From Isoetes taiwanensis (Eukaryota > Streptophyta > Lycopodiopsida > Isoetales > Isoetaceae): DNA of 64,000 bases. The stretch is from contig JAJEKV010000131.1 of NCBI GenBank assembly GCA_021234155.1, positions 1,599,288 to 1,663,287 on the forward strand, given 5' to 3'. The translations under genes were made by a program, and so were the position numbers. How positions within the stretch are numbered: position 1 is the first letter of the stretch; the number at the start of each line of letters is the position of its first letter. Positions 33,451 through 44,374 of this stretch are shown here, piece by piece. The notes below the pieces were generated by a model, which was not told the origin of the DNA, ran no database searches, and was given only the letters and a program-made list of their open reading frames with translations.

Positions 33451-34204
33451 CTAAAGAAGAGCACAGTTAAATTTATAGGACACATTACCATCCCTAGGAA
33501 TTTGAGTTAAATGTCTAGTGCATACGAATTGGGGCTGATGGTCCGAGATAATATTCCTTTCATCACTAGTGACATAACAATCATCCCAAAGACAAGAGTT
33601 TGGACTACATACATAGAATCTGTCAAGAGCCACCCTTCTGCTTATTTGACCATGTAAAGGAAGCAGTAGAAGAGGGAACATAGACAAGAGAAGAATCAGA
33701 AATGAAGGCCTCCCAATTACTTCTCTCAAGAGTGGACATGTTAAGATTATTACCAAGCTTCATATTCCAAGAGGGGGTATTATTGAAGTCACCCCCAACA
33801 ATCCAATCTGAATTAGGATTATTTTGCATCCAAAGGTTAATTTCAGACCAAAGCAATTCCCTATCCTTCGGGTTAGTGGAGGCATATATATTAATAATTC
33901 CAAACACAGAGTCTTGAAATTGAAAGGTAACAGCTTGCCACATTCTGGAAGGGGAATTAAAGAAGGAGAGATGCTTCAGATTTTTCCAAATCATGATAAT
34001 TCCCCCACTTCTACCAGAGGCCTCAATCCAGGTGGAGGAGGCTCCAGGATAAATCCAATCACCAAGATTGGAGATCTCAAATTTAGGAAGCTTAACTTCC
34101 TGGAGCAGAATTATATCAGCATTGTAATTCCTGATTTGGGAGATAGCTCTTCTCCTCTTAATAGGGCCTTTAATACCCCTGACATTCCAAGAGAGAATCC
34201 TCAT
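33451..34204 (-). pseudogene. L1 ORF2 AP endonuclease domain
   Basis: It starts MRILSWNVRGIKGPIKRRRA at 34204, a canonical L1 ORF2 start (LxWNxRGL). Motifs follow in order: DIILLQEVKLP, GGIIMIWKN, FGIINIYAS, WIVGGDFNNTPS, SWEAF-like text, and FTWSNKQKGGS. A frameshift near 33625 continues as SRRVALDRFYVC and SDHQPQFV. The catalytic N, E, D-x-N and SDH positions are still readable. The domain nicks target DNA for target-primed reverse transcription. Confidence 0.88.
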
Positions 34205-34219
34205 TTTGAAGCCTAAAGA

Positions 34220-36813
34220 AGACAGGCAGAAATGGACAGACCAAGGGATTAGAGTCTGTTAAGTTTCTTTTTTCCCCTCCCCCTTTTAATTTTACTTCTG
34301 GTATTGGCAGCTGGGGTATTATGCAAATTAATGAGCTCAGCAAGGGGAGTGTCATATTTTTTGGACTTTGCCAAGGTTTTAGCACGAGAGGATTTAGGCT
34401 TGGAAATAACCTCAACAGAGGGGCAGTCAGCAAGAAATTTGTCACCATCCTAGTTTTCCTTGTCAATTTCTTCATCATTAGCCTCAGAGACCCCCCTCCC
34501 AGGGATGAATTCAAACATTTTATTTCTACAAGGGGAGTGTTCAATTCTATTTATAGGCTTATCCAAAATAACAGGACAAATAGGAAGAGAAGAAACCTGA
34601 TCTGATATATCAGCAACCACATTTTGAGCTCCCTTCATAGCATAACTGGAATCTTCAAAATTGAATATAACCTTCTCACAAGAATCTTGGCCATGATCAA
34701 GATTTGGGGAAAACAAGTCCCTATCTAGAGTATCTTGCACAATTTCTTCATCCATAAGGTTCCAATGACAAGCGAGTTTGAGAGCTAAGTCCCTCTCGCA
34801 AAGATGCCAATTGGTCAGCAATATCATTAGCTGTAATGGAGGGTGGAGGAAGAAAGGGATCAGAAGCTGGAGAAAGATCAATAATAGGAGATTGGCAGTG
34901 GTTGTTTTTGCCATCAAGTGGATTGCTCAATAATATATCCAAATCTAACTCAGAATTAAGGTTAGCCAATACCTGGAATTGGTTGGTATTACCAATTACT
35001 TGGTTGGTGCTGTCCCTTGAATCTTCTTGAGGAAGATTACATGTGACATTAATCTTCTCAGCAGAATTGATGTGATTGCATTCTCTTGCTTTAGTAGAAG
35101 CTGGAGCAGGAACAACTTCCATCAGAGTATCTTAGGATCAATTTCATCACAAGGCAGCTGCTCACTGCTTAAACCGACCTGTTTCAAGACCTTACCATGT
35201 TTGTTTTTCTTGTTTAATGAACCACTCTTACTCATATAAGAGTTTAAGGAGTTAAAACTCCCATTATTTTTTCCAGACATTTTGGCATCCATAATAATCT
35301 TGTTCAAGTTGTCATGAAGATTGTTGATCTTGTCTATGTTTTTTGCTGAAGATTCAACATTATGCAACACCTTGATTTGCTGTGAAGAACTCTTTCCAGT
35401 AGAGGAAGGAAGGAAGGAAGGAAGGTACTTTTATCGTCCACGGAGACCAATCGGTCTATGGGACCCAAGGAGGATTTCCAGTATTCAGCTTCAACTTGAT
35501 TCTTTACAATAGATGCCTCAACTGCATCTACTTTGAGAACCTGGATATCTTTCAACTTCTTCTTTCTTTGAATTCTTTTATAACTTCCATTGACCTTAGT
35601 CCATTGAAATGTATTGTCCTTGGAGATTATACTTGGAATGTCAAGATCCCTGGTTATACTTGGAGAAACATAATGAAGTGCTGAGCCTTTGGAATTTTGT
35701 CCCTTCTGCTGTCCATTGACCACCTGACTGTTGTTGACCATCTGATTGACTTACTGATTGACTTCCATATTATCAACCAGGTTTATAGGAGTACTCTTAT
35801 TCTTGGCAGAATTAGGTGTTATCTCCTTGCAAGATTCATACCCAAAATGTCTGACCTTACAGTTTTAGCAATGAGGTGGCAGTCCAGACCATCTTAAAGA
35901 AAGAAAGGTTTTTTGGCCAAACACATCAAGAAAGGGGATTTGAAGAGGAACATCCTTGGAAATGTCAATCTGGACAATGGATCGAGGTGGTCTATAGGGA
36001 GAATATTCCGTGCATATATAAGATCCAATTGAACCAAAAAGCAATTTAAGACAATCTTCATTCCAATAAAATGGATTCAGGCCATGAAGAGTGGTCGAGG
36101 CTACACACAGATTGTCCAGGTTAGCTACCTCAAATTTGGGATCCCATTTGAGGAAGGTGAGCTAAAAGGATTCAAAAGCCAGGGGACCATGATTGAGCAA
36201 AAGATTGGCAGTTCTTTTGTTACCACACTCAATCATAACATAGGGAGATTGTAGCCAATAGACCGCGTTGATCATAATTCCTTTGTGAAGGTTCAAGCAA
36301 AAAGCCCAGAGTTTATCTAGCTTGATACCATGCTTATTAACTTTTAACAATAATAGCAGAATCATGAAAAGAATTCAATTTTGCATAAAGAGAGGGTAGA
36401 TCCAAAGAAATACCATTGAAGACGTCGGATTTTTTGGCACTGAGAGGGGGCTTGAATGGGCGAATTGTTCCGAGGGCCTTATCAAGAGACTCGTCTGGGT
36501 ACTTCTGTTGATCCGATCTTTTTTCACCATAAGCAATGGGAATTTGAAGAGCAGGGTCCATGCATGGCAATTGGCCTCTGAAATCGGGATCTTTAGACAA
36601 ATTGTCCCAGCAAGGAACTTTGAAAGACAGAGGATCTATAGAAGACTGTCCATTGAAAGAGTTAGCAAAGTCACCAAAGAAAATGAAATTTTTTGGGTTA
36701 TCTTGAAAAGACCTTAACTGCTTGAGGAGCTCGGAGCGGTCAGAGGGCTCGAAATCAGCAAAAGCGTGAAGAATGGAAAGAAATTTAGGGTAATTTTTGT
36801 TTATAAGATCCAT
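34220..36813 (-). pseudogene. L1 ORF1 (DUF4283-like part and CCHC zinc knuckle)
   Basis: It opens MDLINKNYPKFLSILHAFAD at 36813. A DUF4283-like region at about 35900-36350 contains LDKLWAFCLNLHKG and SPYVMIECGNKRTANLLL. A zinc knuckle GLPPHC.NCKVRHFGYESC lies at about 35810-35900. A long Ser/Asn-rich tail runs to about 34220. Several stops interrupt it. The 73-bp LINE-B insertion at 35402-35474 lies inside the tail. Plant L1 ORF1 proteins bind element RNA and combine DUF4283 with a CCHC knuckle, which fits. Confidence 0.75.
35402..35474 (-). mobile_element. 73-bp LINE-B insertion with 9-bp TSD and (TTCC)n tail
   Basis: TTTCCAGTA at 35393-35401 is repeated at 35475-35483. Between them the - strand holds GGGTCCCATAGACCGATTGG and TCTCCGTGGACGATAAAAG, then CCTTCC repeats. 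About 45 bp of the LINE-B 3' end is present, including the GACC/GGTC hairpin but not the longer nested stem. The tail is a TTCC repeat instead of the CTATT tail of the other copies. Confidence 0.85.
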
Positions 36814-36982
36814 CCAGAAGGAATCAGGGGAAAACTACAAAAGCAGAATGAAAATGTGCGAAATAGCAGGAGGGGAAATCAAAAGGCAGGGAAAAAACAG
36901 GGGAACGAGCAAATCTAAAATTAAGAAGACGGAAAGCCAGACTCAACACCAAAATGAAAGGAAACAAATACTAAAGTATGAA

Positions 36983-37276
36983 TCATTGCTCAGAATACAC
37001 CTTTACCACAATTTTGGAGTCACTCCAACCACAATGCACATGAAAGATGCCCGAAGCTGAGACCTCTTTTCTGCCAATGAATTCCTGGAGCCAAGAATCG
37101 ATAATTTCAACTTCAAATTCAACCGAGCTTGGCACAAATGAGTATTCCAGGATGAAAAGATCTTTAGGGAAATTTTGTTCGGAGACCAGTATCGAAGGAG
37201 ATCCTTTCAAAAAACCACAGGTTAATCTGGAATTATGTTTGATAATTGTGAAGATTTTGGTGTCCATCTGTAGCAA
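36983..37276 (-). CDS. extra ORF in the 5' leader of the L1 (97 aa)
   Basis: An intact frame lies between the L1 5' boundary and the ORF1 start, with coding-like composition (HNSRLTCGFLKGSPSILVSE, SSVEFEVEIIDSWLQEF, IFHVHCGWSDSKIVVKV). The separation from the ORF1 start is about 170 bp, in the same orientation. It could be an upstream ORF of the element or the N-terminal part of an ORF1 broken by a stop. No domain is recognised. Confidence 0.4.
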   Translation of the reverse strand: MLQMDTKIFTIIKHNSRLTCGFLKGSPSILVSEQNFPKDLFILEYSFVPSSVEFEVEIIDSWLQEFIGRKEVSASGIFHVHCGWSDSKIVVKVYSEQ

Positions 37277-37499
37277 ATGGTGAGAGGAATCATGGAAATT
37301 GAAAGCCCCTACAAGGCTGGCAGACTAGATCCTTCAAATTGCTTCAGAATCTGTCATGAATTAGCACAGCAAATCAAGAAATTGGTTTGAATCGAATAGG
37401 ACAAGGAAATCGAGAAAAATGGCGCTCATTGCTGAAGTTTTCTTCATATTTCAGTTCTGTAATTTGGATCATGCATTTCGGCCTCCATGGTTACCATCA

Positions 37500-38340
37500 C
37501 CAACATGCAATCTTGCTCTCAGTTTCCTACTTCTATGGCCTCTTCAGCACTGCCTCCTAATTGCCATCTCAATTTTTTTGTTCATGCCCCTGTTTCCATG
37601 GGTTTGTAGCGAACCGTGTTATTACAATATTTATTTTATTAGATCCTTTGTGTACATCTCAGTGCTTTATAGTTTCTAACTAAGAATGAAGGATTATAAA
37701 ATATATGCAGGTCCACGGCATGGTATCTGAAGCAGCCTTCAATTCTCACCCCTTTATTATAATCTCTTTATTATAATCTCTACATATTCTATAAGTCCAT
37801 CTAAGATGCTTGTCGCATTCAAATGTCTCTGAATGATCAGGTTTGGCATGTGCAGTGCTGAATAAAGCTTGTTGGTTTAAAACTGTTTGTTTGCTTTGTT
37901 AAAATTTTAAAATTTATTTGATGGAAATCAATGGCTGGCTTCTACATGACACATGGTACTCTTTTCCATTCTTGCAGTTTGCAAAGGCTTGGTATATAAA
38001 GGAGATTTTTGCAATGGGAAGCTTAATTGGTCAAAGATGTCTTTTGTATCAGGCTTGTAAACTATGGTGGTTTTTAATGCCAATAGTTCTCTTAAATGTT
38101 ATATTTTGGCATTGATATTCAAATGTTATATTTTTGAATTTGGAAACCATGTGTGGACTTATTATGATTTAACCCTTAAATACAGGCTGTGTAAAACTTC
38201 AATGTCAAACTTGCAAAACTATTTCTTATTGCTCGGGGTATCTTTCTTATTGTTTCTTTCCTGTATTTCATTGTTTTTTTTATAAGTTATATTGTTTCTT
38301 TACTTATTCTAGTGTTGTCATGGCTATTTTTAAATATCTA
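37500..38340. other. no gene recognised
   Basis: AT-rich, T-rich DNA with short random frames. Nothing recognisable. Confidence 0.45.
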
Positions 38341-38380
38341 TATATACCCTTTTCTCTAATTTGTACACCACCTTTTCCTA

Positions 38381-38760
38381 GGCCCCGAAGGGGCCTTTTT
38401 TTTGTATTAATACAAACCATTACATTCAACACTTTAAAATTAAATTCCCCATGAAACCCCCTTTGATTTGCATATTCACACGGGGTTGACGTAGGGCAGC
38501 GAGAGCCCCTAAAGTCATATAATACGTATAAATTCAACACCATTTAGTACATCCTCAAACCTTATAGTATTTTGCAAACCTCGTTATACAGACTATCAAA
38601 ATTCGCACAAGAATACCCCACAAACGAGGATCGCTATCTATGGTCTAGATCAAGGAATATTGAGTAAATATGCTCTATGGTCTAGATCAAGGAATATTGA
38701 GTAAATATGCCCATCCGACAGCTCTCGATGCCTGGAACGGAACTGCCATGTGAATGCAAT
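38381..38760. mobile_element. MITE-like foldback element, copy 3 (one arm decayed)
   Basis: The GC hairpin GGCCCC-GAA-GGGGCC (38381-38395) precedes ATTAATACAAACCATT and the left arm, in the reverse order relative to copies 1 and 2. The interior shares TATAGTATTTTGCAAACC and CCCACAAACGAGGAT with copy 1. The right arm is reduced to a CATGTGAATGC remnant. A 36-bp segment (38637-38672) is duplicated in tandem at 38673-38708. Confidence 0.75.
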
Positions 38761-38885
38761 TTTTCTTAAGTTATGTTATATTAAACGTTAACATAACAGA
38801 TTGCCTTAAAAACTAAGTGCGAATGCGTTTTTAACAAATTCTATTATCTTCTTTATTAAAAAGGGATGGCCTTGATTTCCGTGCA

Positions 38886-38919
38886 GGAACGCCGCATGTG
38901 CAGACGCATGAGGCGTTCC
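38886..38919. repeat. GC-rich palindrome related to 13617-13656
   Basis: GGAACGCCGCAT (38886-38897) and ATGAGGCGTTCC (38908-38919) pair with one mismatch. It lies about 220 bp upstream of the ATG of the three-exon gene at 39138. Confidence 0.6.
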
Positions 38920-39137
38920 ATTTTCCGCTTGCGGGTCGTATGCATCTCTCTCATTTCAAATACGCGTATCGGCCGGTGGAGACGGAGGGAATGCACTAGG
39001 AGGAAACTCATCCTCCTGTTTGATTTTCACATGGAACTCATCTGACTATTTCGAAATGGACCTTTTTTGTCTGGCTATGGCGCACAGACAATTTTTATCA
39101 AGAGCCCTGCCCCTCTTTCGTTCCATTATGTGCAGCT

Positions 39138-40002
39138 ATGGCAGAGCTGCTAGATTGGCGCCACAGTGGAAATGATTTGATTTACAGTTTGCCAGAAGTT
39201 ATTGGAGCTATTTACAGTTTGACGGAAGTTATTGGAGCTCAAAACCGAGCCTTTAAGGTTAGTATCTCCTTTTTCATTCAGCTATGCAACAAGGTCGATC
39301 TGCATCTGCTTGACTATTTAAGGGTTTTTTCAGCTACAAAAAAGCAAGAAACATCTGGATACATGCATCCGTAGCTTATTGTCGCCAATGCATGAAGATG
39401 ATGCCGAGGTATACAGGAAGTTCACTTCAAGAACAAAATTCTTGAAAGAGGTGATCTATGTGTTTTTCTCATCATTTATTTGAACATGTGTATCATATTT
39501 ATTGGAGCAAAGTTTCGGTGATTACAAACGTCAATGCTGGATTAATTTCTATTCTGGTTGAATGTAAATGATGTAAATCAAAACCTGTTTGATAAGCTTA
39601 TGATAGAAACTGAGGCAGTGGTGCCTAGCAATGGCATCCAGATCGGCACCAAGATCAATCTAAGGTAATCCAGTTTGTCTGCGACTTTTGAGAATGCAAT
39701 AAGTTCCTTATTAAAGCAACCACGAATGTAAGCAGTTCCCGGTGCTTGTGCTGTATTGTTGCTGATACTATAGGCCACTAGCAGCTCTATTAACTAGCTT
39801 CTAACATTTCATTGTGTGTTTCTTATTTGCGTTAAGTTGCATGGATCCAAGAATGTCTGCACTCACTTTAGAGAAGTTCACAATGGTTGAATTCTTAAGT
39901 CTCTCGAATGACGATTTTATGTTACAGGTGCTGGCAGAAGAAAATTTTAAGGCTTGTGGTGCTGCCTATGCAGCTTTATGTAGTGCATTGGGTCCCATAT
40001 AG
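39138..40002 (+). CDS. small three-exon gene, product unknown (about 103 aa)
   Basis: Exons 39138-39257, 39334-39450 and 39928-40002 are each a multiple of three and are joined by GT-AG introns in phase 0. The product starts MAELLDWRHSGNDLIYSLPE, continues KKHLDTCIRSLLSPMHEDDA and KFTSRTKFLKE, and ends ENFKACGAAYAALCSALGPI before TAG. It is largely helical and acidic/basic mixed, with no signal peptide or membrane segment. A 30-bp in-frame tandem duplication in exon 1 (39180-39209, 39210-39239) repeats IYSLPEVIGA as IYSLTEVIGA. I do not recognise the family. Preserved splice sites and phase argue for a real or recently live gene, but it could be a fragment of a larger one. Confidence 0.5.
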
Positions 40003-40261
40003 AGATGCACTGCCAAACTAGGCAACATGGTTCACAAAGATGTACATTTGACAACTTGTTGAACCAGCAATAATGTCTGAGTGGCCCAAACCAAGAAAGG
40101 CGTGGGATGTTCAAAAACGTATTTCGCATTATATGCAATGTCAACTTCAAAAAGCACCTAGCATGTTTATTTGACCAATACTGCACAACAAATTAAATTT
40201 ATTCTTAAACTCAGGGCATTCTCAAAACTCACTCTCAAATTTGTTGGTGCCGATCTGGATG
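39634..40261. repeat. 20-bp inverted repeat flanking the last exon
   Basis: GGCATCCAGATCGGCACCAA (39634-39653) is the exact reverse complement of 40242-40261, and TTTTGAGAATGC recurs inverted beside each copy. The right copy also forms a local hairpin GATCTGG-ATG-CCAGATC. This may mark a small foldback element overlapping intron 2 and the downstream region. Confidence 0.45.
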
Positions 40262-40669
40262 CCAGATCGGGTTTGTCTACTTTCAGCACCTTTTGCATAT
40301 TGGCACTTGAAATTGCTTACTCATTATGCAATGCTATGAAGAGGTTTGACATGCTTTATGCTTAAGAAACTGTGACAGGAAGATCATGTTCTTTATATGG
40401 ATTCAAGCTTACACATGAAATAGTTAGTAAATTTATGTTTGCAGAGTCCAAATTTAGGGCAAGCTCATTGATATCTTTTGAGCGACTATTCTAAACTTTT
40501 GGTTGTAACTTGCAGATTGTACCTTGACTACTACTTGGATCCTGCCAATATTCGGATTGCAAACAGTGAAATAACACAACCAATTATCACCGTTGGACTT
40601 GAAGCACTTGACTAAGGTCAGGTTCACTAATACTCTTGAAATTTCTGAACTTATTTCCACAGCCTATAT

Positions 40670-41280
40670 CCTTGAACTATTTGTCTTAGGAAGAGAAGCT
40701 TCCAGTCAGGAACTTCTGTAAGATTATGGTGGTCCAGAAATGAACTTCATCAGAAAATGCATTTTGTTAAAGGTCAAAAGTTGCCAATCCGATGCACGAC
40801 CACCATTACGGACCTAATCTTTGCCATTTAGATATAACATTGGAGAATTGATGCCCCATGAGTCATGGGTGCTTGTGGAATGCCACTAATGCAAGAGCTT
40901 TTGAGGTTATATTATTGCAAATTTGAGTCAATGCCTAAGAAAGGTTTTCAAGGTTCATCTTAAGTCTAACAATCAAGTCTTAGGTACATTCCTGAATCCA
41001 ATGATACCTTTTCCTCCTACTTATTTTGATTCTTATTCTAATTTTTGCTTTTAATTTTGGATAGGGCTTCTCAATCTCGAATATTTAGCCAATATAGGTT
41101 TTATGAATATATGCAAACATATCTTGGGAATGGCATAGAATATCAAACATGCACATAAGTTTCAAAGCGATAATATAAACCCAAATACATTATCTTTGCA
41201 TTATCTTTGCGGGATAGGTGCAAGTAGATGCAAACCATTAAAAGTAAATATGAGTGATCTTGGATAAATGGTTTAAGCTT
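40670..41280. other. no gene recognised
   Basis: AT-rich DNA without recognisable coding sequence. Confidence 0.45.
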
Positions 41281-41289
41281 CTTTGCATG

Positions 41290-43330
41290 TATGAGTTACC
41301 CCTTGAAGGCGGCCCGACCCTCGGGGGACATCACACGGGCGGTGGGAGCAGTACTTGCGGCACTCTATGACCGCCCGAGGGGCAGCGTGCCCATACCCCC
41401 CGGGATGGCCCCATTGGTTCTCGTGGGCCGAGGATGTTGAGGAGGGCACACAGCGGTGGCTAATGGGAAGGCGGTGACCTCGATGGTATCTTGCGAGGAT
41501 TACTCAAATGGGCGGGGCAACCGCTTGTGCGGTCCTCACTACCATTCAAGCGAGCATTGTAGGAAGGTCTCCCCGACAATGGACCACAAGCGAGGGTTGT
41601 TTCCATTCACAAAGGCGACGACCCACCTTTGGTCCGACCAATTCTGGGGACGATCATCATTCGGCTCGGTATTTTGCCAAATCATTGGTACAGCATTCTC
41701 GGCGGCCAGTTGACCCCGGCGGATAGGTGGCCGGATATGCGGAAACCCTCACCTACGGCGAACTTTAGACCCAGCCCCAACGATTGACCATATCTTTACG
41801 ACTGCTGGCATGATTGAAGAGTTCTAATCATCGGCCGGGACTTGTATTGTTTGCTGTGGACCGAAGGCTTTTGATACGGTTCCTGAAAAGGCAGTAGGCT
41901 AGACTTCGTCAACCGGCTCCAGCTGCGTCGCGGAATGCCATACCTCTGAGTTGTATGAGAGTTGTTTTTTGGCAGGATCAGCCGGCGGGTCGAAAGAGCA
42001 TTCATCCGGTAGGTATCGAGTCCGTGAGAATTGCCCCCCTCTCGCCAACACTTTTGGCCTCTACATTGTCCGGTTAGAGCCCCTTCTGCAGGCATGGGGG
42101 ATGGCATCGGCTTTTGCACCCGGGTCATCCGCCCGGCTCATCTATGCGACGATGCGATGTTGCCCACACCCTTAAGCTATGCATGCTCACCTCGGGCGCC
42201 CTAGACACATTTTGTCGGGGCTACGACATGCGCGTCAATGTCGGCCAAGACTGGGTGGTTCTCTCATATCCTCTTCCGCCACCCCATGCCTCCCCGCACT
42301 CACATATCGGGGGCCTCAGGGGCGTCACGCCCACCTACAAGTACCTAGGGGTGGAGTTCCCCTCCTCGCTACTGGCGGGAGGCGTCTATCCGGGCTATGG
42401 GTGATGAGGCCGAAAGCCGCTTTATGCCATGCGTAACAACAAATACCGTGCGAGCTCTATGATTGGGGCCATCACATCCCCCGCACCGGTCGAGCACCGT
42501 CTTTCCAGACGTAGGTCGAGGTTTGGGGTCTTGGCCGCTTTTGGCGAATTCGAATGACTTGAGCAGTGTAAGGCATTTTGCACGCACTTGGGTGAAACCT
42601 TCGTCCCCCGGATTCCTCGGGCTGCAGGAAACTTACGCTCAGCAGGCCCCTGATAGACACATCGCTTGTTTTTCAGAAAGTGGTTACTATGGGTGATGCT
42701 CGCCTCCTCTCCGGGCTTACACTGCGTGGCCATGGGTCCGGGCAGCTTAGGGCTGTTGGAGGGGTAAGAGAGATCGAGCATTTGCTAAATGGAATGTGCA
42801 GGGGGATGTGATGCATGTCTTGGGCACAGCGGGCCGTCGTGGCGGACAAACGGGGAGTACCTAGACGCTTGTTTCCTTGGCAAGCTCGGGACCCCGGCAG
42901 CCTAGAGCAGCACGCCAAAATGGCCCATTACAAGGAGCACATCAACCCTGTTAGCCCCTGGCCCACAGCTCTACTGGCGTTCCCAAATTGCCCCTCGAAA
43001 AAGACTCATTGCCTCCATTCGCACAGCCCACCATCTTCGCATCGACGAGACAGTGAGGTGGATTGGGCCCCGCCAGACCGAGCTCTGTCGATGTCAGCCA
43101 AATCGGGGTGCCATTGAGGATGAGTCTCACACTTTCGAGTTGCCCAAATTCCGGTCGGATCCGGGGCGAGGCGGCTCCTTTAATGCGGACTTTGCCCTTG
43201 CATTTGCTGATGAACACACCGCCGGTCGACGCGTGCCACAGGGTCGTACATTCGGGAAGGTCTTGGACACTGCGAGGTCACCTTTGCCCCCCGCTTTTGC
43301 CGCCTGTTGATTAGGCACTACTGGTGTGTG
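41290..43330 (+). pseudogene. GC-rich LINE-B-related ORF2 remnant
   Basis: Fragments of ORF2 in shifting + frames appear in the right order: TIDHIF at about 41780, KAFDTVPEKAV (RT motif A region) at 41865, FGLYIVRLEPLLQAWG at 42053, ALDTFCRGYDMRVNV at 42205, TYKYLGVEFPSSLLAG at 42330, and CRCQPNRGAIEDESHTFELP (zinc finger) near 43085-43140. The frame changes every 50-100 codons. The region is strikingly GC-rich against AT-rich flanks. Its 3' end is repeated at 50656-50880. Confidence 0.75.
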
Positions 43331-43429
43331 GTGCATGATTTATACACATCAAAAATGATGCCCACATCCTCCTTAAAATACCCCTTTTTGGAAATGGAGG
43401 ATTGACGAAAGCAAAGGATAATTTTTGAG

Positions 43430-44270
43430 AAGAAGAGGATTTTAGTTCTATGTTAGGGTCTTGGAGGGAGTAATAGGGGATTGCAATTTATAACATGGGG
43501 ATTTTACGTAAAAATAAAGAATGGAGGATGAGGAAAATGGGGTAGTCGGGGGTACTAGGGGTAATGATGGAGTAATAAGGGGATTGCAATTTAGAACATG
43601 GGGATTCCTTCAAAAAAAAAAAAAAAAGAATGATGAGGGAGAAACGGGGTAGTTAGGGTTAGTAGGGGTAATGAGGGAGTAATGGGGATTGCAATTTTTA
43701 GAACATGGGGATTTTTGTAGAGATGAAGAATGGGGGATCTTGGAAAATGGGGTAGTCCCGGGTACTAGGGTAATGATGGAGTAATAAGGGGATTGCAATT
43801 TAGAACATGGGATTCCTTGAAAAAAAAAAAAAAAAAAAAATGGGGGATGAGGAGAAAGCGGGGTAGTTAGGGTTAGTAGGGTAATGAGGGGAGTAATGGG
43901 GGATTGCATTTTAGAACATGGGGATTTTTGTAAGAGATGAAGAATGGGGAATGCGGGAGAAATGGGGTAGTCGGGCTACTGGGGTAATGAAGGAGTAATA
44001 GGAGGATTGCAATTTAGAACATGGGGATTTCTACTAAAAAATGAAGAATGGGGGATGGCCGGTGGGGTGGGGTAGGGGTTTAGTAGGGGGCAATGAGGGA
44101 GCAATGAAGGATTACAATTTACAATGGAGAATTGCAATTTAGAATGGGGATAAGGTTAGTAAAGGGTAATGAGGGCCTAATGGGGAATTGCAATTTAGAA
44201 TGGGGGATGAGGATAATGGGGATGAGGAGAAATGGGGATTCACATGAAAAGGGAATGAAGGAAAAGGAGG
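43430..44270. repeat. G-rich minisatellite 1, copy A
   Basis: Tandem units of about 115-125 bp are built from GATTGCAATTTAGAACATGG, GGATTTTT..., AAGAATGGGGGATGAGGAG, AAATGGGGTAG, AGGGGTAATG and GGAGTAAT. Six to seven imperfect units are present, with guanine runs almost only on the + strand. Some units carry runs of 15 or more A. Not coding. Confidence 0.85.
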
Positions 44271-44374
44271 ATGAGGATTATATTTAAGTTAATATTTCAG
44301 TGATTCTTGCTTTAGAAAGTGGGTGTTGCTTTAGATTGCCAATTTGAGAACACCACTAATGTAACTAATAACAT

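Larger units (their letters stand above)
32031..37381 (-). mobile_element. near full-length L1 LINE, RT core deleted
   Basis: The element runs from a poly(T)-rich 3' end (32031-32054) to about 37381. TTGGTTT occurs at 32028-32034 and at 37382-37388, a possible target-site duplication. On the - strand it carries a leader with an extra ORF, ORF1 (DUF4283-like part and CCHC knuckle), an APE endonuclease, the linker, then a deletion that removes the RT core, and a remnant of the C-terminal region. About 5.35 kb long. Stops and frameshifts are scattered through it. Confidence 0.8.

Noticed and set aside
43610-43909. Open frames on the - strand inside the G-rich arrays (also 51129-51615)
   Set aside because: They follow the repeat period, consist of Ser/Pro/His/Leu repeats, and shift between copies. 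They are by-products of the minisatellite.
43430-44270. Possible CRISPR-like array (regular repeats)
   Set aside because: The units are long, imperfect and tandem without unique spacers, and the genome is eukaryotic.
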